A program made the translations under genes and the position numbers. A stretch of 64,000 nucleotides of DNA from Eudorina sp. 2006-703-Eu-15 (lineage: Eukaryota; Chlorophyta; Chlorophyceae; Chlamydomonadales; Volvocaceae): NCBI GenBank assembly GCA_003117195.1, contig BDSI01000032.1:302145-366144 (forward strand), in the 5' to 3' direction. The notes under the pieces were generated by a model. It was not told the DNA's origin. It did no database searches and worked only from the letters and a program-made list of their open reading frames with translations. Below, piece after piece: positions 1 through 10,900 of the stretch; the first letter of the stretch is position 1, and every line of letters starts with the position of its first letter.

Positions 1-449
1 GGCTGGTGGGGCTGGGCTGGCTGGTGGGGCTGCGGCTGGTGGGGCTGCGGCTGGTGGGGCTGCGGCTGGTGGGGCTGCGGCTGGTGGGGCTGGGGCTGGA
101 TATGGTGGCACCCAGGGTGGCGTGACGCGGGCTGGGATGGGGTGGGGTGGACGGGGTGTGTTGGGTGCGGGGCAGGGACCAGCCATATGATCAGGGACGG
201 GGTCGATGCAGGCTGGGCAACCCCATCAAGGGTCAAAGGACTAAGGGCGTGGTGCGGGATTTGATAAGCGGTTCAAAAGGCCTGAGTGAGAGGGTGACAC
301 ATTATCCGTGCGGATGGGTTCGTTGTGCCAGTAATACGGTATTGTACCAACTGTACCGCATCCCTGACCTGGCGCGATTCATTTACGTCTAAATTACGTC
401 TAAAAATTTACGTCTAAACTAAATGTCGGTCCATTTGCACCGACTGCAG
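1..449. repeat. GC-rich tandem repeat and probable intron
   Basis: The first ~98 bases repeat a 15-mer, ggctggtggggctgc, about six times. Around 380-420 a short unit, ttacgtctaaa, recurs three times. No family-like coding is visible. The 3' end (polypyrimidine-poor, ending gactgcag at 449) is a plausible acceptor for the exonuclease exon that follows, so the stretch is probably an intron of that gene. Confidence 0.5.
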
Positions 450-734
450 GTCCTGGGTGAGCCCCTGGACAAGACGCAGCAAGTCAGCGACTGGGCGTGT
501 CGGCCGTTGTCGGCGGAGCAGGTGCTGTACGCCGCCACGGATGCGTACTGCTTGGTGGCGCTGTACGACGCCTTGATGGGTTTTCACGTGGACGCTTATC
601 ACTCGGGTGACCTTAATGATGCACATTGGGCATCAACGGAGAAAATCGAGCGTGCGGAGAAGATTTTGCAGGCTGTGCCGTCAGCCTTGAAACGGTTGCC
701 GTTGGGGCAACGAAACTTGCGGTGTTACGAGTGA
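450..734 (+). CDS. DEDDy 3'-5' exonuclease, C-terminal exon (EXD/Mut7/RNase D-like)
   Basis: This is the last exon (95 codons with stop) of a 3'-5' exonuclease of the RNase D / Werner-exo / Mut-7 (EXD3) superfamily. These enzymes remove nucleotides from RNA or DNA 3' ends using two metal ions. The exon opens after a CAG acceptor with the family segment LGEPLDKTQQVSDWACRPL. It then has SAEQVLYAATDAYCL, which carries the Exo III motif Y-x3-D: the catalytic Tyr codon is at 528-530 and the Asp codon at 540-542. That tyrosine marks the DEDDy rather than DEDDh subgroup. Motifs Exo I and II must lie upstream of the window. About 55 residues follow the motif and end in a basic tail. There is no Mut7-C RNase domain after the exonuclease, unlike full-length animal EXD3. 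The exact member of the family is not resolvable. Confidence 0.8.
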   Translation, partial: VLGEPLDKTQQVSDWACRPLSAEQVLYAATDAYCLVALYDALMGFHVDAYHSGDLNDAHWASTEKIERAEKILQAVPSALKRLPLGQRNLRCYE

Positions 735-1153
735 GCTGTGAGAGCAGCGAGATAGGTTAGCGAGAGCAATGAAGAATCTTAGCACCTGTATAATATGCAT
801 ATGTATGGTCTTGCGGATGTCGTTTGTAGCGGACGCGGGTTGAGCCGTACGGCTATGAGTTTGTAGAACTAGCCTTCCTTGTTTATATTTTGTTGTATGA
901 ATTCACATCAGTTGACGAAGCCCGGCACATGCAATTCATACACGCTCTATGAAACTCAAAGGAGCTACGACCACCTTTACCTGTGCCCATTCCCGAAAAT
1001 AATCTTTTGCAGTCCTATTTTCTTCTCGTTTCATCTATATGTAAATGCTGAAACGCTCATTGTTTCTTCACAAGTGACCGGACTAGGTTTACTGGGATAA
1101 GTCGAAGAGCACTGTAAGGAATTGAGTTCGAGTAGTTGAGATATTGGCTAAGA
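735..1153. other. Intergenic: 3' UTR of exonuclease and 5' region of BBOF1-like gene
   Basis: This is a 419-bp tandem-gene spacer. It is more AT-rich than its surroundings, with no coding signal. It must hold the exonuclease 3' UTR (two TGTAA motifs) and the promoter plus 5' UTR of the coiled-coil gene. No TATA box stands out. Confidence 0.6.
1040..1044 (+). promoter_or_regulatory. TGTAA polyadenylation signal candidate
   Basis: TGTAA lies 306 bases after the exonuclease stop, and a second copy is at 1113-1117, just before the next gene. TGTAA is the usual volvocine poly(A) signal. The assignment rests on position only. Confidence 0.45.
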
Positions 1154-4100
1154 ATGGCTGACGAAATTTCAACGGAGCTGACGGCAACGCAATATGTTAT
1201 CCTTGCGGAGTAAGTATGGAGGTGTTGATAGCACGCGGGAGCTTCACGCTTGCACACCAATGGTTGTGAATGTTATGGGACGGGTAGCGACGTGGTCGTT
1301 GGGGTCCATTCCTGACGACCCACTTCGACCGTGGACATAATGCAACAGAAACCAGCGCAAGAAGAAGGCCCTTGCGGAGACGAAAAGCCAGTTTAGCAAG
1401 ATAGCAGATGAGAACCGCGTCTTGCTCAAGCAGTTGGAGGATACGCAGCGTGAGAACTATCAGGTGGGCCCGGGGGGCCGCGCCTACCGGGGTCTTGGGT
1501 CGGGTTTCGATGTGCCGTAATCATTCGAGGGCACATATCATTGCGTTGAGCCGGCTTTCTTATGTAATCTCAGATCACTTATGTGCGGGCGTTTGCCCTT
1601 GGGCCATGGTACATACCCTGCATGTACGGCAGTTTCACTAGTTGGCCGATATGCGTTGACCAAGACACAGACAAGCACCGGGGAGGAGCGCCTCATGTTT
1701 GCTTGGTTCACTTCTCGCACATCTGTGGCGGGCGGTAGCTACCCTGTCGCGAAAACCGCTGCTCTCGACCAGCCGCAGCCCAAGTCGACATCTGCACCTG
1801 GCCAAAGCCGCACTCGGCACGTGGGATTCTCTGCACCCCCTGATACGCAGTCCCCACCCCCGCACCCCGCAGGTCACCGAGCACCTACGGCGGGAGCTTC
1901 TCTCGAAGACCGAGAGGATCGCATCGCTCGAAGCGGACCTCGTCAAGGTAGGGAGCGGCGCCGCGCCCGCGGAAACGGCCTCACCCTGGGGGGTACCGGG
2001 CGGCAGGGTCCCAGTCTTTCAGCGCCTGCGGTTCCATCTCTCTCCGTGGAGCACCGCCCTACGGTATCCAGAAACTGCGGTCGCGTCATTCCACCGTGCA
2101 AGTCCGTTGTGATCCGGGCATCCGGCTCATCGGTGTCGTCGCCCCCTCCGGCCGCTGCCGCGCCCCACCGCTCGTGATCGCAGCTCGCGCAAGACAAGGA
2201 TGCGGAGATGGCCGCGTACAAGGACGCGTCCGACAAGGAGAAGGCGCGGATACGCGCCGAGGGGGATGCGCGCGCGCGGGAGCTGCAGGGGACCATCGAC
2301 TCGCTGCAGGTGCGTGTATGACCGGAGGGAGGGAGGGAGAGAGGGAGGGAGGGGAAGGAGGGAGGGAGGGAGGGAGGGAGGGAGGGAGGGAGGGAGGGAG
2401 AGGTCGCGTCGTGGCTACGAGCATGATGTCTGGACGCTGGCGGCTGGGCACGGGCGGAGGAGGAGGGGAATGAGGAATGTTGTGCTGGAGGCCTGTGTGT
2501 AACAACCTGGGGGGATATACTCGGCCATGTTTGTGGGCTTCAGCGGTTGCTGGATGGCGTCGCGGAGGCAGCGGTAGGTGGCGCCCCGGCGTCTCGTTCA
2601 TGTGGGTCCTGCCGTCGCTGCGGGCTCCGCCCATCACTCCCGCAGGCCGAGTTGAACAACGTGTTGGAGTTCAAGGAGCGGCAGGCGGAGGTGGAGGAGG
2701 CCCTGATGCGGCTCAAGGAGGAGAACCAGGTGCTCACGGAGAAGCTGGAGCAGCAGCGGGTGGAGCTGGACAGGTGGGGCCTCCCCGGGGTTACCCGGGG
2801 GAACGGGGAAGGCCCCCGTGTCCGGGGGCACGGAAGTGCATCTACTGAAGGAAGCCGGCGGAGTGTCCGGCGAACAGTTGGGGACCGGGTCGGACCGGGG
2901 CTGCGGACAGAGCCCCAGCTGGAGCTCGAATCCACGGACATTGCAGATACGCGGTTCCGGGAGAGGGGACATTGGAGATACGCGGGTTCTCAGCGCGGTC
3001 ACTGCTTCCCGCTGAACCCGGCACGGAGGCCGCCGAGGTGTCATCACAACTGCGGTCATTCTCGGATCCCTCTGCGGAAGCGCGACGATGGATCGACGTG
3101 TGCGCGACCGGCCACTGGCGGGTCCGCATCGCCAGGCGCCAACAACTCACCCCCAACGGCCAACCCACGCTGACTGGCTGTTGACCTCGACTCCTCCTAA
3201 CCCGCACGGCATCTCGGCCGCCCTTCTTGCCCTCACGGCCGCATCGCCCCCGGTGCGGGCGCCTGCAGGTATTACTTCGAGCTGAACACGCGCATGCGCA
3301 AAGAGTACGAGCAGCGGCTCGAGGAGCTGAAGAAGAGCGCGGAGGAGGAGGTGGACGAGCGGTTGGACGCCTCGGTGAAGCGCATCCTGGCGCAGAACAG
3401 GCGTATGGCGGAGGAGCTCAAAATACACGTGCAGGTGTGGGCTGGGTGGGTCAGAGGGCGCGCGCGTTGGTAAGGTTGGATTGCTTTGTCGGTGCTATGC
3501 TGGTGGTTTGCTTTGTCGGTGGTAAGCGGGGCGCAGCGGCGCACAGCCGGGCCCCACAGGGGTCAATAATACGAGTGCACTGAAGAGATCCCAACCCGAT
3601 TTATGGGGGGGTCAGAATGACAGGTGACAGGTGGAGTGAAGCTCATGGGCTGTGGGACCTGCGGAAGCGAACCTAATCCCTGGGCTGTGGGACCTGCGGA
3701 AGCGAACCTGAACCCGCGCAACCACCCCTAACCCGCCTTGGTCCACCCGCAGGAGACTGAGGCGCTCCAGGCGGAGGTTCGCGTGCTGGAGGACGCCCGT
3801 GCCCGGCTGACCCGCGAGGTCAGCCTCAAAACCGACATCGAGGCGGGCTACGCGCAGCGCGGGGCCCGCCAGGCGGCGGCGCTCAAGGAGTCGCAGGCGC
3901 GCATTTCTGCGCTGGAGGGCAGCCTGCAGCAGGTGGTGCAGGACTTTGACCGGGAGCGCCAGGCCAGCGCCAAGGCGGCCGCGGCGGCGCTGGCGGACGT
4001 GCAGGCGGAGGCGGAGGCGCTGAGGCGGCTGGTGAAGCTCAAGACGAGGGAGCTGAAGAACGTGCGGCGGCTGGCGCAGGTGGGGCAGACTCGGGGACCG

Positions 4101-4677
4101 GGCTTCACGCCGCGTCGCGGCATCGGTCCAGGTCGGCCCGAGCAGCGCCATGTGGACTGATTTGGAGCTTCGGGGCTGCCTCATCCACTTCTGATGAAAC
4201 ACAAAGAGACTGCGAGTCGTTCTCGCTTACATACATGTAGCTACGGCCCGATTCGCCGCCGACCCCTAGCGCCCGTCCCCTGCCTCATACCGAGGGTACC
4301 GTATCTGCCCTCCTGTTCTCGCGCTCTACTCGCTACCTCCCCTTCCCTCCCTCCAGGAGGTGCTGCTCCAGCGGAGCGACGTGGAGGCCTTCCTGCTGTC
4401 CAGCCTGCACCTGGTGCGCAAGGAGATAGAGCGCGAGAGCCTCTTCCCGCGGGACGGCGGCGGCACGGTCGGCGGCGCGGTCAGCGGCCGCGTGGCGTCC
4501 GACATCCGGGACCTGCCCTGGGAGGACCGCGAGCGAGTGCTGCGGCTGCTGTTCTCCAAGATCAACAACCAGGCGCAGCAGGTGCACTTCACCTCGCTGC
4601 CGCCGCATCCTCTGGGCCCGGGCATGGAGGGCCTGTCGGGGTTCGCCATGGACGCCGGGCCGGCGCCGGTGGTCTGA
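1154..4677 (+). CDS. BBOF1/CCDC176-like basal-body coiled-coil protein
   Basis: Eight exons join in frame: 1154-1209, 1349-1463, 1873-1947, 2184-2309, 2646-2773, 3269-3434, 3753-4079 and 4357-4677. They give about 437 residues. After a short N-terminus (MADEISTELTATQYVILAE) almost everything is charged heptad-type coiled coil, for example KKKALAETKSQFSKIADEN, AELNNVLEFKERQAEVEEAL and a long Ala/Glu/Arg helix in exon 7. The last exon has a conserved-looking block, QRSDVEAFLLSSLHLVRKEI, then LPWEDRERVLRLLFSKINNQ. This arrangement resembles the DUF4515 family of basal body-orientation factor 1 (CCDC176), which in animals sits at basal bodies of motile cilia and helps align them. That assignment is from recalled family resemblance; another ciliary coiled-coil family (e.g. 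CFAP157-like) is the alternative. The start is the first ATG in frame with exon 2. Every intron has GT-AG ends and compatible phase. Confidence 0.65.
2323..2401. repeat. (GGGA)n microsatellite in intron 4
   Basis: A nearly pure gggagggaggga purine tract of about 80 bases follows the exon 4 donor. One interruption (ggggaag) breaks it. It lies wholly in the intron of the BBOF1-like gene. Confidence 0.9.
3646..3709. repeat. 29-bp direct duplication in intron 6
   Basis: The 29 bases beginning tgggctgtgggacctgcgg at 3646 recur exactly at 3681, a 35-base offset, within the intron before exon 7 of the BBOF1-like gene. Confidence 0.85.
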
Positions 4678-6102
4678 GGGAGGGAAGCGGAGCTGGGGGG
4701 GGGGGGGGGGCGGGAGGGGCCAGGCAACTCCGGCAGGGCGCCGGCCCGAAAGACCCTATCACTGGGCGGGCTGCGGCCTGCGGGTGGTGGTTGGCGCACC
4801 TAGATGTCCGAGCGCTGCGCGGGATGATGCGCAGTTGAAGGTTCGCTGAGCCCCTGAGCGCGGCTCAAGGGGGCAGGGGAACCGCTGGTGTGTGTGGACA
4901 GGGCAGTCGGGTCCTTGCCGCTGTTGGGACTTGGAAGCGGCAATCTTGAGGTGAAAGGGACACAGCCCGCGTCCCGCTCCCCGCTGAGGTCTTGGAAGCA
5001 CCAGGGGCCATCCGGGGCCAACGCGCTGATGAAAAGCTGTTGGTACAGCTGCCTTGGCCGTTGTAGCGCGCACGTAAGGAATGAATCAGACATGGCGGTG
5101 GCCCACGCACAGCCAGGGCTCAAGCCCGGGCTCCGCCAGGCTTCTCTCTCGCACTGAGGGTTGCGCAACCAGATCGAAGGCCACCACGGGCGGCGGGACG
5201 CACGCTGAACCAGTCAACCGCACAATCCAGCATCAGGTCAGCCATCCTATCAGCCGGGCTCAACGCAATCACGGACCCCATGATCTTAGTGAGGATGTTA
5301 CAGCCGACCCCATGAACTATGGTCCGGGGGCCGGCCGGTCGGTCTGTGGGGTGCAGCGATCATCACGAGTATGCACGAGTATGCAAGCAAGCCGCAGCTA
5401 GCTCAGACTGCAATGCACCAAGAGGGCCGCCAATGGACTAACCACCAGTCCGGCGCCCTTGCCCGCCAATCCACCATTATCGTCCTAAGTAACCGTCTGC
5501 GCACTGCAAGGCAGTGGCGCCTCTTCCAACGCCCGAGGAATGCCCTCTGGCCCATCTGGATAACAACAGAAAAGGGCCCCGCTGTGCGCACCTCCCAACA
5601 GGTCGGTCGCCAGAGTTGGTGTCGTCGCGGCGCGGTAATCACGGCACTGATAGTCCCAAGCCACTATTATTCTGGCTTTGGGTGCCGGTCAATAAGGACA
5701 AGGAAAGCGCGCGCTTGGCACACCGTACGTTAGGTGCAAGCAAGCTCGCGCTAGCCTTCAGGTGCTAGCAGTTGCACCTCGCGCTAGCCTACAGGTGCTA
5801 GCAGCGGGCTAGCTAGCCATGACTTGCGCCGTGAATGGGTTGACACAAGCAAAAACGCCGCCACGTAAACAAGACCGCATACCAGTAATTGAAATGCTGC
5901 CACGCTCGCAGTGCTGGATGAATATCGCGCGTCTGCCTTTGTGTCCTTTTGTTGTCCTTTCGTTGATGTTTTCGTCACGTTTTGAGCCGCCATCACGCGC
6001 ACGCCTCAGCCCTCCTGTCGCCAGCCGCTCGTCAGAAGCCACGCGACATGGCAACCTGCCTCACCAAGGGCGAGCCTCTCTCCTACCCTCCGAACCCATC
6101 GA
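4678..6102. other. Convergent intergenic region without a supported gene
   Basis: The spacer lies between two convergent genes. It holds a 16-base G run (4695-4710), the 3' UTR of the BBOF1-like gene and that of the YdcZ-like gene. A TTACA (TGTAA on the minus strand) occurs near 5300. A segment with the core gctagcctwcaggtgctagc occurs twice between about 5740 and 5812 and is followed by a run of gctagc palindromes. Open frames here lack third-position bias and family resemblance. Confidence 0.6.
5739..5818. repeat. Tandem pair of ~26-bp GCTAGC-rich units
   Basis: The unit tcgcgctagcct(t/a)cag followed by gtgctagcag appears twice in succession, then gctagctagcc. The gctagc core is itself palindromic, so the segment could form small cruciforms. 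Function unknown. Confidence 0.75.
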
Positions 6103-7614
6103 TCAGGCCCCCGCCTTTAACCTCGGGGACGGCGTAACGTCCCCGATCCTCATCCCGCTTCCCGCAGGCTCCCGCCTAGGCTCCAGGCCCTGCATCTCAA
6201 CGTCGCCGCCGCCGCCGCCACCGCCGCCGCTGCTTCCGCTCCCGCCACCGCCGAGCAACCGGCGGGTCTCACCCCGCTCTGCTGCGCTGTCTGGCCCCCC
6301 TGTTCCACCCAGCGCCTCGGGATTCCCGTTTGCAGGGGGCAGCGCCCCCGCCCCTCCCGAGCCTGGCATGTCGTGAAGGAGCGGGTCACGGTCGGTCTCC
6401 GGCAATGTCCCGTTTGAGGTCACGGTCACGGCAGCACTGGCGGGTGCGGCTCTGCCACCCCTCCTGGCCGAGGAGCCGTCGAAGTAGGTGACCAGCGCCA
6501 CCCCGCACACCATCAGCAGCAGCCCCACCACCCGCGCCCAGTGCAGCGGCCGCCGTCTGGGTGCACAGGGAAGGTGGTCGCCGGGTCAGGAGCGATGGAG
6601 GCGACGGGATGCGGCGAAACGGAGTCAGGTTCAGGCGCGTTGATCTCGTAAGCGGAGGAAAGGTGGCGACAGACCGCAGGCGCGGCAGGTGCTGATGCAT
6701 GCGAGAGGTGGCTTGAATGCGAAGGGGTACTACGAAGCGACATAGGCGATAGGCCCTGCGCTGCAGTCGTGCGGTCCATGCAGTCAGATCCTGTAAGGGC
6801 GCGCCTCCCTGGCCCACATCAGATCAGATCAGATTACTTCAAATCGGAGCGTGGCAAGCAGCGCGCACCTGAATCCTACCCATCCCAGGGAGTCCAGCGC
6901 GACTGCCGTACTGAGCTGCGCCGTCACGAAGATGGCCATGAGGGTGGCGGCCCCCAGGGTCCGGGCGAAGATGATGACAACCGCCACGTACCATGCCCCC
7001 AGGAAGCCTCCCGTCCAGGACCACCAGGGGGCGGCTGAGGGTGAGGGAAGGGGTATAGGAAATTGGTAGACGTATTCGAGGGACGGGGGTTAAAAAGAAA
7101 AAGGGACGGGGGCGGACGGTGAGGAAGGCACGCGAGGTGCCGCGGGTGCGAAGGAGCAGGGTGTGCAGGACAGGAAGGTTGGCAAGGGTGAGGCAGCTTC
7201 ATCGCCGTGGTGTCAAGAGGGATCCGGACAGAGCTCGTGGGAGGGGATGGCAGTGTCATGGAATGATAGCGGGCTGGCTCCTGAGGGGTGCCGAACGGAG
7301 CACCGGAGCCAGAGGCGCAACTGCTACGGGCGGGTGGGGATTCGGCGGTATGGGGTAGGGTGGCAATTTTCCTTACCCGTGATGGAGTGGCGGTCCGGGC
7401 CTTTGTTACGGAGGCCGTACACGTCGACCAAGAAGAAGACAACAAGCGCAGCAAGCCCCACTGCGAAACTGACCACTGATGCGAAGCTGCGGCCTGCCAC
7501 GGAGCCTAACGTCGAGTTTATGCCGCTCTGCGCAGCAAGGAATGCGCCCGCGGCCGCCGCGCAGACGCATCCTGCTGCGTAGACGGTGCTCGTCGCCAGG
7601 TCACCAGACACCAT
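6103..7614 (-). CDS. YdcZ/DUF606-type DMT-superfamily membrane protein
   Basis: Three exons on the minus strand, 7614-7377, 7034-6869 and 6556-6103, give about 285 residues. Exon 1 encodes AGAFLAAQSGINSTLGSVAGR followed by a hydrophobic helix. Exon 2 begins AAPWWSWTGGFLGAWYVAVV and continues with RTLGAATLMAIFVTAQL and LDSLGWVGF. Exon 3 begins RRPLHWARVVGLLLMVCGVAL. This order (A.QSGINS.LG, PWW.W.GG.LGA, LGAATL..., PL...R..G..LM..GV) is the signature of the DMT_YdcZ (DUF606) family, best known as small bacterial inner-membrane proteins of unknown or export function. About five membrane helices are expected. The last ~110 residues are a Gly/Ser/Pro-rich tail, likely a cytosolic extension. Both introns are GT-AG with matching phase. 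The start is the first Met, just before the hydrophobic segment. Substrate unknown. Confidence 0.8.
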
Positions 7615-7936
7615 CTGTCAACAAAGCTCAAGTACGAACATTATTCCGACTATACCGTAATAGCGGCGACAACCTGGCCTCGCCTTGGGCTGTATATGAC
7701 AAACGTGGATCCAGCCGTACGCTAAATGATTACCCACGTCATAGGTTTCTGTGAAACAAGGAATCTTGTTATAATTATTGCGCCGATAAGAGGCGCGGGC
7801 GGTGGCGCCGTTGGCGTGGCGCCAAGATCACACTTTGAATTGTGGGAGAAGTGCCTCGACCTTGCTTCTTTGTCCAGCGTTATCATTTGTCGTTCGCCAT
7901 AGTAACAACAAGCTTCTACATTCATTATATTAACAG
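7615..7936. promoter_or_regulatory. Shared divergent promoter region
   Basis: Only 322 bp separate the start codons of the YdcZ-like gene (minus) and the triple PstS-like gene (plus). The stretch is AT-rich for this genome (about 7620-7940) and must hold both promoters and 5' UTRs. No specific transcription-factor site could be assigned by eye. Confidence 0.55.
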
Positions 7937-10900
7937 ATGATGAGACACGGTGCTGCCATGTCGGCAAGCAATCACTTGACCTTTCTGGTGTTGTTGCTCG
8001 CATCAGGCCGCGCGATGTCGCAGCTGAATGCAAGCATGCCTTTGTACCAAGTACATGGATCTGGAACATCTAATCCGGCCTTGCTGATTTGGCGCGTGAG
8101 TCGCGGTGGGACGTGGGGGTTGATTCGCGACGTCGAATCGTCGATGCACTGATCTCCCTTCCACCATAATGCAGCCCTCACCATAATGCAACTCTCGTGT
8201 ACTGAACGGGTGTACAGAGCGCTCCGAAAACTTGCCATCGCCCACATACGCCCCTTTCCCCCCTCACTTGTTGGAACGAGTCAACGACGTGTGCTGCCCA
8301 GAACCTGCTTCTCTACAGCTATCTGCTATTTAGGTTCAGCTTATTACCTAAAAGTATGCCTATGCCGCGCATGCATGGATCAAACCTTGGGGCGCACCAG
8401 GGCGCACCAGATACTGAATGAAGGGCCCGGCGCGCCCCCCCCGGCTTCCCCGCTCCGGAGTCGCTGGGTTCGATTATGATTATAACCTCACCGACTCATG
8501 AAGCAGCCCCTGTTCCACGCGCGCCGCCGCAGGTGATGGACATCATGATGGCGGGCACGAAACCCAAAGTCGCAATGTCGTACCGGTCCATCGGTTCCGG
8601 AGCGGGCGGGGCAGAGTTCTCCAATTACACCTCCTCGGCCTTCGGCTGTGGCGATGTGCCCATCAACAGCGCAAACTTCAGCGCCACCGCAGCGCAGGGC
8701 AACCCCATGATGCACATTCCCTTCCTCGTCGGCTCCGTGTCGATCTTCCACAACATCCCCGGGATAGGGCAGGTGAGCTCCAGGGGCTGCGGGCGGATGC
8801 AGGCACGGGGTTTTGGGGCTGGGGGCCCCAGCGGAGCGATTTTGATTGGAGCGGGAAGGGGAGGGCACCTAGGCGGGCTGGGGTGGTGCACTCGCTTCCG
8901 GGCCCGGACTGCCGCGTTGGCGTATCCTCCTACGCTTCCAAACCATCAGCTTCTGGGAGGATCCACCTGCACACGTCCCAAAGTACCACCACAGCTCGGC
9001 TGTGGAGCCCTGACCGGGCCTGAGCCAGGCAGCTTGCCCCATGCATGGCTTTGGCTTATCAGCTCCTGCTTCCGGGGGGGCCCGCAACATTGATGCCGCG
9101 CGGGACGGACGCCCTGACGTCCCTACCGCCCTGCCGGCTTGTCCCGGGATGCTGGTGGGAATTAGTATCAGCGGAGCTTGACCTGGTGAACCGCTGTGTC
9201 CTCGCCTGTGGCTGACTGCTCGGCTGTTCGGACTCCACGCGACGAAACAGCCCACACGGCATGTCTCCCTTGGAAGCCTCCCTGTTGAGCGTCAGTGGCA
9301 TGGACGACCGCTTACCTGATCATCGGGCCCCGCCAAGGTGCTGATCACTTCGTGGCCTTCGACCACCTCTCAATCTTCCCCCTTTTTCCTGTGCGCCCCC
9401 CCCCCCGCGCGCACGGCCTTACTGGTCCGCGCCTCCGCCTCAGGGTCTCATCCTGCCGCCCTGCACGCTCGCCAAAATCTTCCGCGGCGACATCTCCTCC
9501 TGGAACCACTCTGAGATCCTCGGGGCCAACCCGCACCTGGCCGTCGACATGGTGGGGGTCACCGCCAGCATAACGGTGGTGCACCGCAACGACGGGTCCA
9601 GCAGCACATACGCGCTCACCCACTACCTGAACAAGTGAGCTATGTGAACAGCTAGTGCGGGGTGCGGCCTGCGGGAGGCCGGGGACCCGGTCACGGAAAG
9701 GAAGCAGGCGGGGGAGGGAGGTGAAGGGGTTACGGCGGGAAGGGGCCGGGCAGGCCGGTGAGGGGGCCCTGGGACCCTCTGTTGTAGGTTTTGAAGGGGG
9801 TCTGCAAGGGCTTCTGCATCACTACAGGGATGCCAGAAAGGGTGAGGGTGGCAGGGAGCAGAAACCGAACCCAACGTGAGCTTACCGTCACCGCAGCGAC
9901 GGTGGAGCCACCAGCCAGCAAGAGTCTGGCAATCAACGGGAGGCCGCGCTCCGACAGAATGAGGTCGGGCCATGCGCACAGGAATGGAAAATGCATCTTA
10001 AGAGGGCGCGAATGGGGCTGGGATGGGTATTGCCCCTCGGCGTGTCCCTCGGCGTGTGTTTAATGAGAAGCGCGCCCATAACCGCTCGGGTGTGTATGTC
10101 CTGCCGACGGGATCTTCTATAGTGGTTCCGGAGCGCATTGGCATTCAGACACCATGCTCGGTCACTCGTTCTCCTGGGCCACTCATTCCGCATGTGCACA
10201 CGGGAGCGCCCTAAGCAGCCAGGTAATACTGGGCGCCCGTTGTGCGCGGGCGGCCCCTGCTGTGCCGCGGTTCCGGGCCGGCCCAAGGTGCTCATCCGTG
10301 GCCTGAAGGCTCACTCAGCACGGGACAGCTTGGCACAGCTTACGCCGCCATGGGCCGTCACGGCCCTTGGCCGCCAGGGTGCCTCGCGGCTCCAGCACAC
10401 ACATGACCTCCCGCGTGACGTCAGATCCCGCCCAGGGACACACCTCGCCAGGGGGCCCAGGATGAATCCACCTGGAAGGTCATACCTATACGCGTTGGAT
10501 CTCGCCGCACCGCGCAGCGCAGCGCCCCAGAACACGCAGCGTCCTGGCGTCCGTCGCTGGCCCCGCAATCCTGGGCACGAACGCCGGCACGGTTGAACGC
10601 CGCCGGCGCGGGCTCTCCCCCGCCCCGCAACCGCAAAACCCCCCGCCCCCTGCAGGACGTGCCCCGAGTACTGGGGTGCGTACAGCATCAACGGCGGCAC
10701 GGGCCCAGGCCCCGCCCAGAACCGCCGGGTGGGGGTCACCAGCGACTGGCCCGCGGACGCCCCCGGCCGCTGGGTCACGGGGATCAACTCACAGGACATC
10801 GTGGAGAAGATCGCGGGCAACGCCTACGCGCTGGGATATGTGGAGAGCGGCCAGGGGCTGGGGGCGGGTGAGCTGGCGGAGGGATGAGGGTGTCAGGGTG

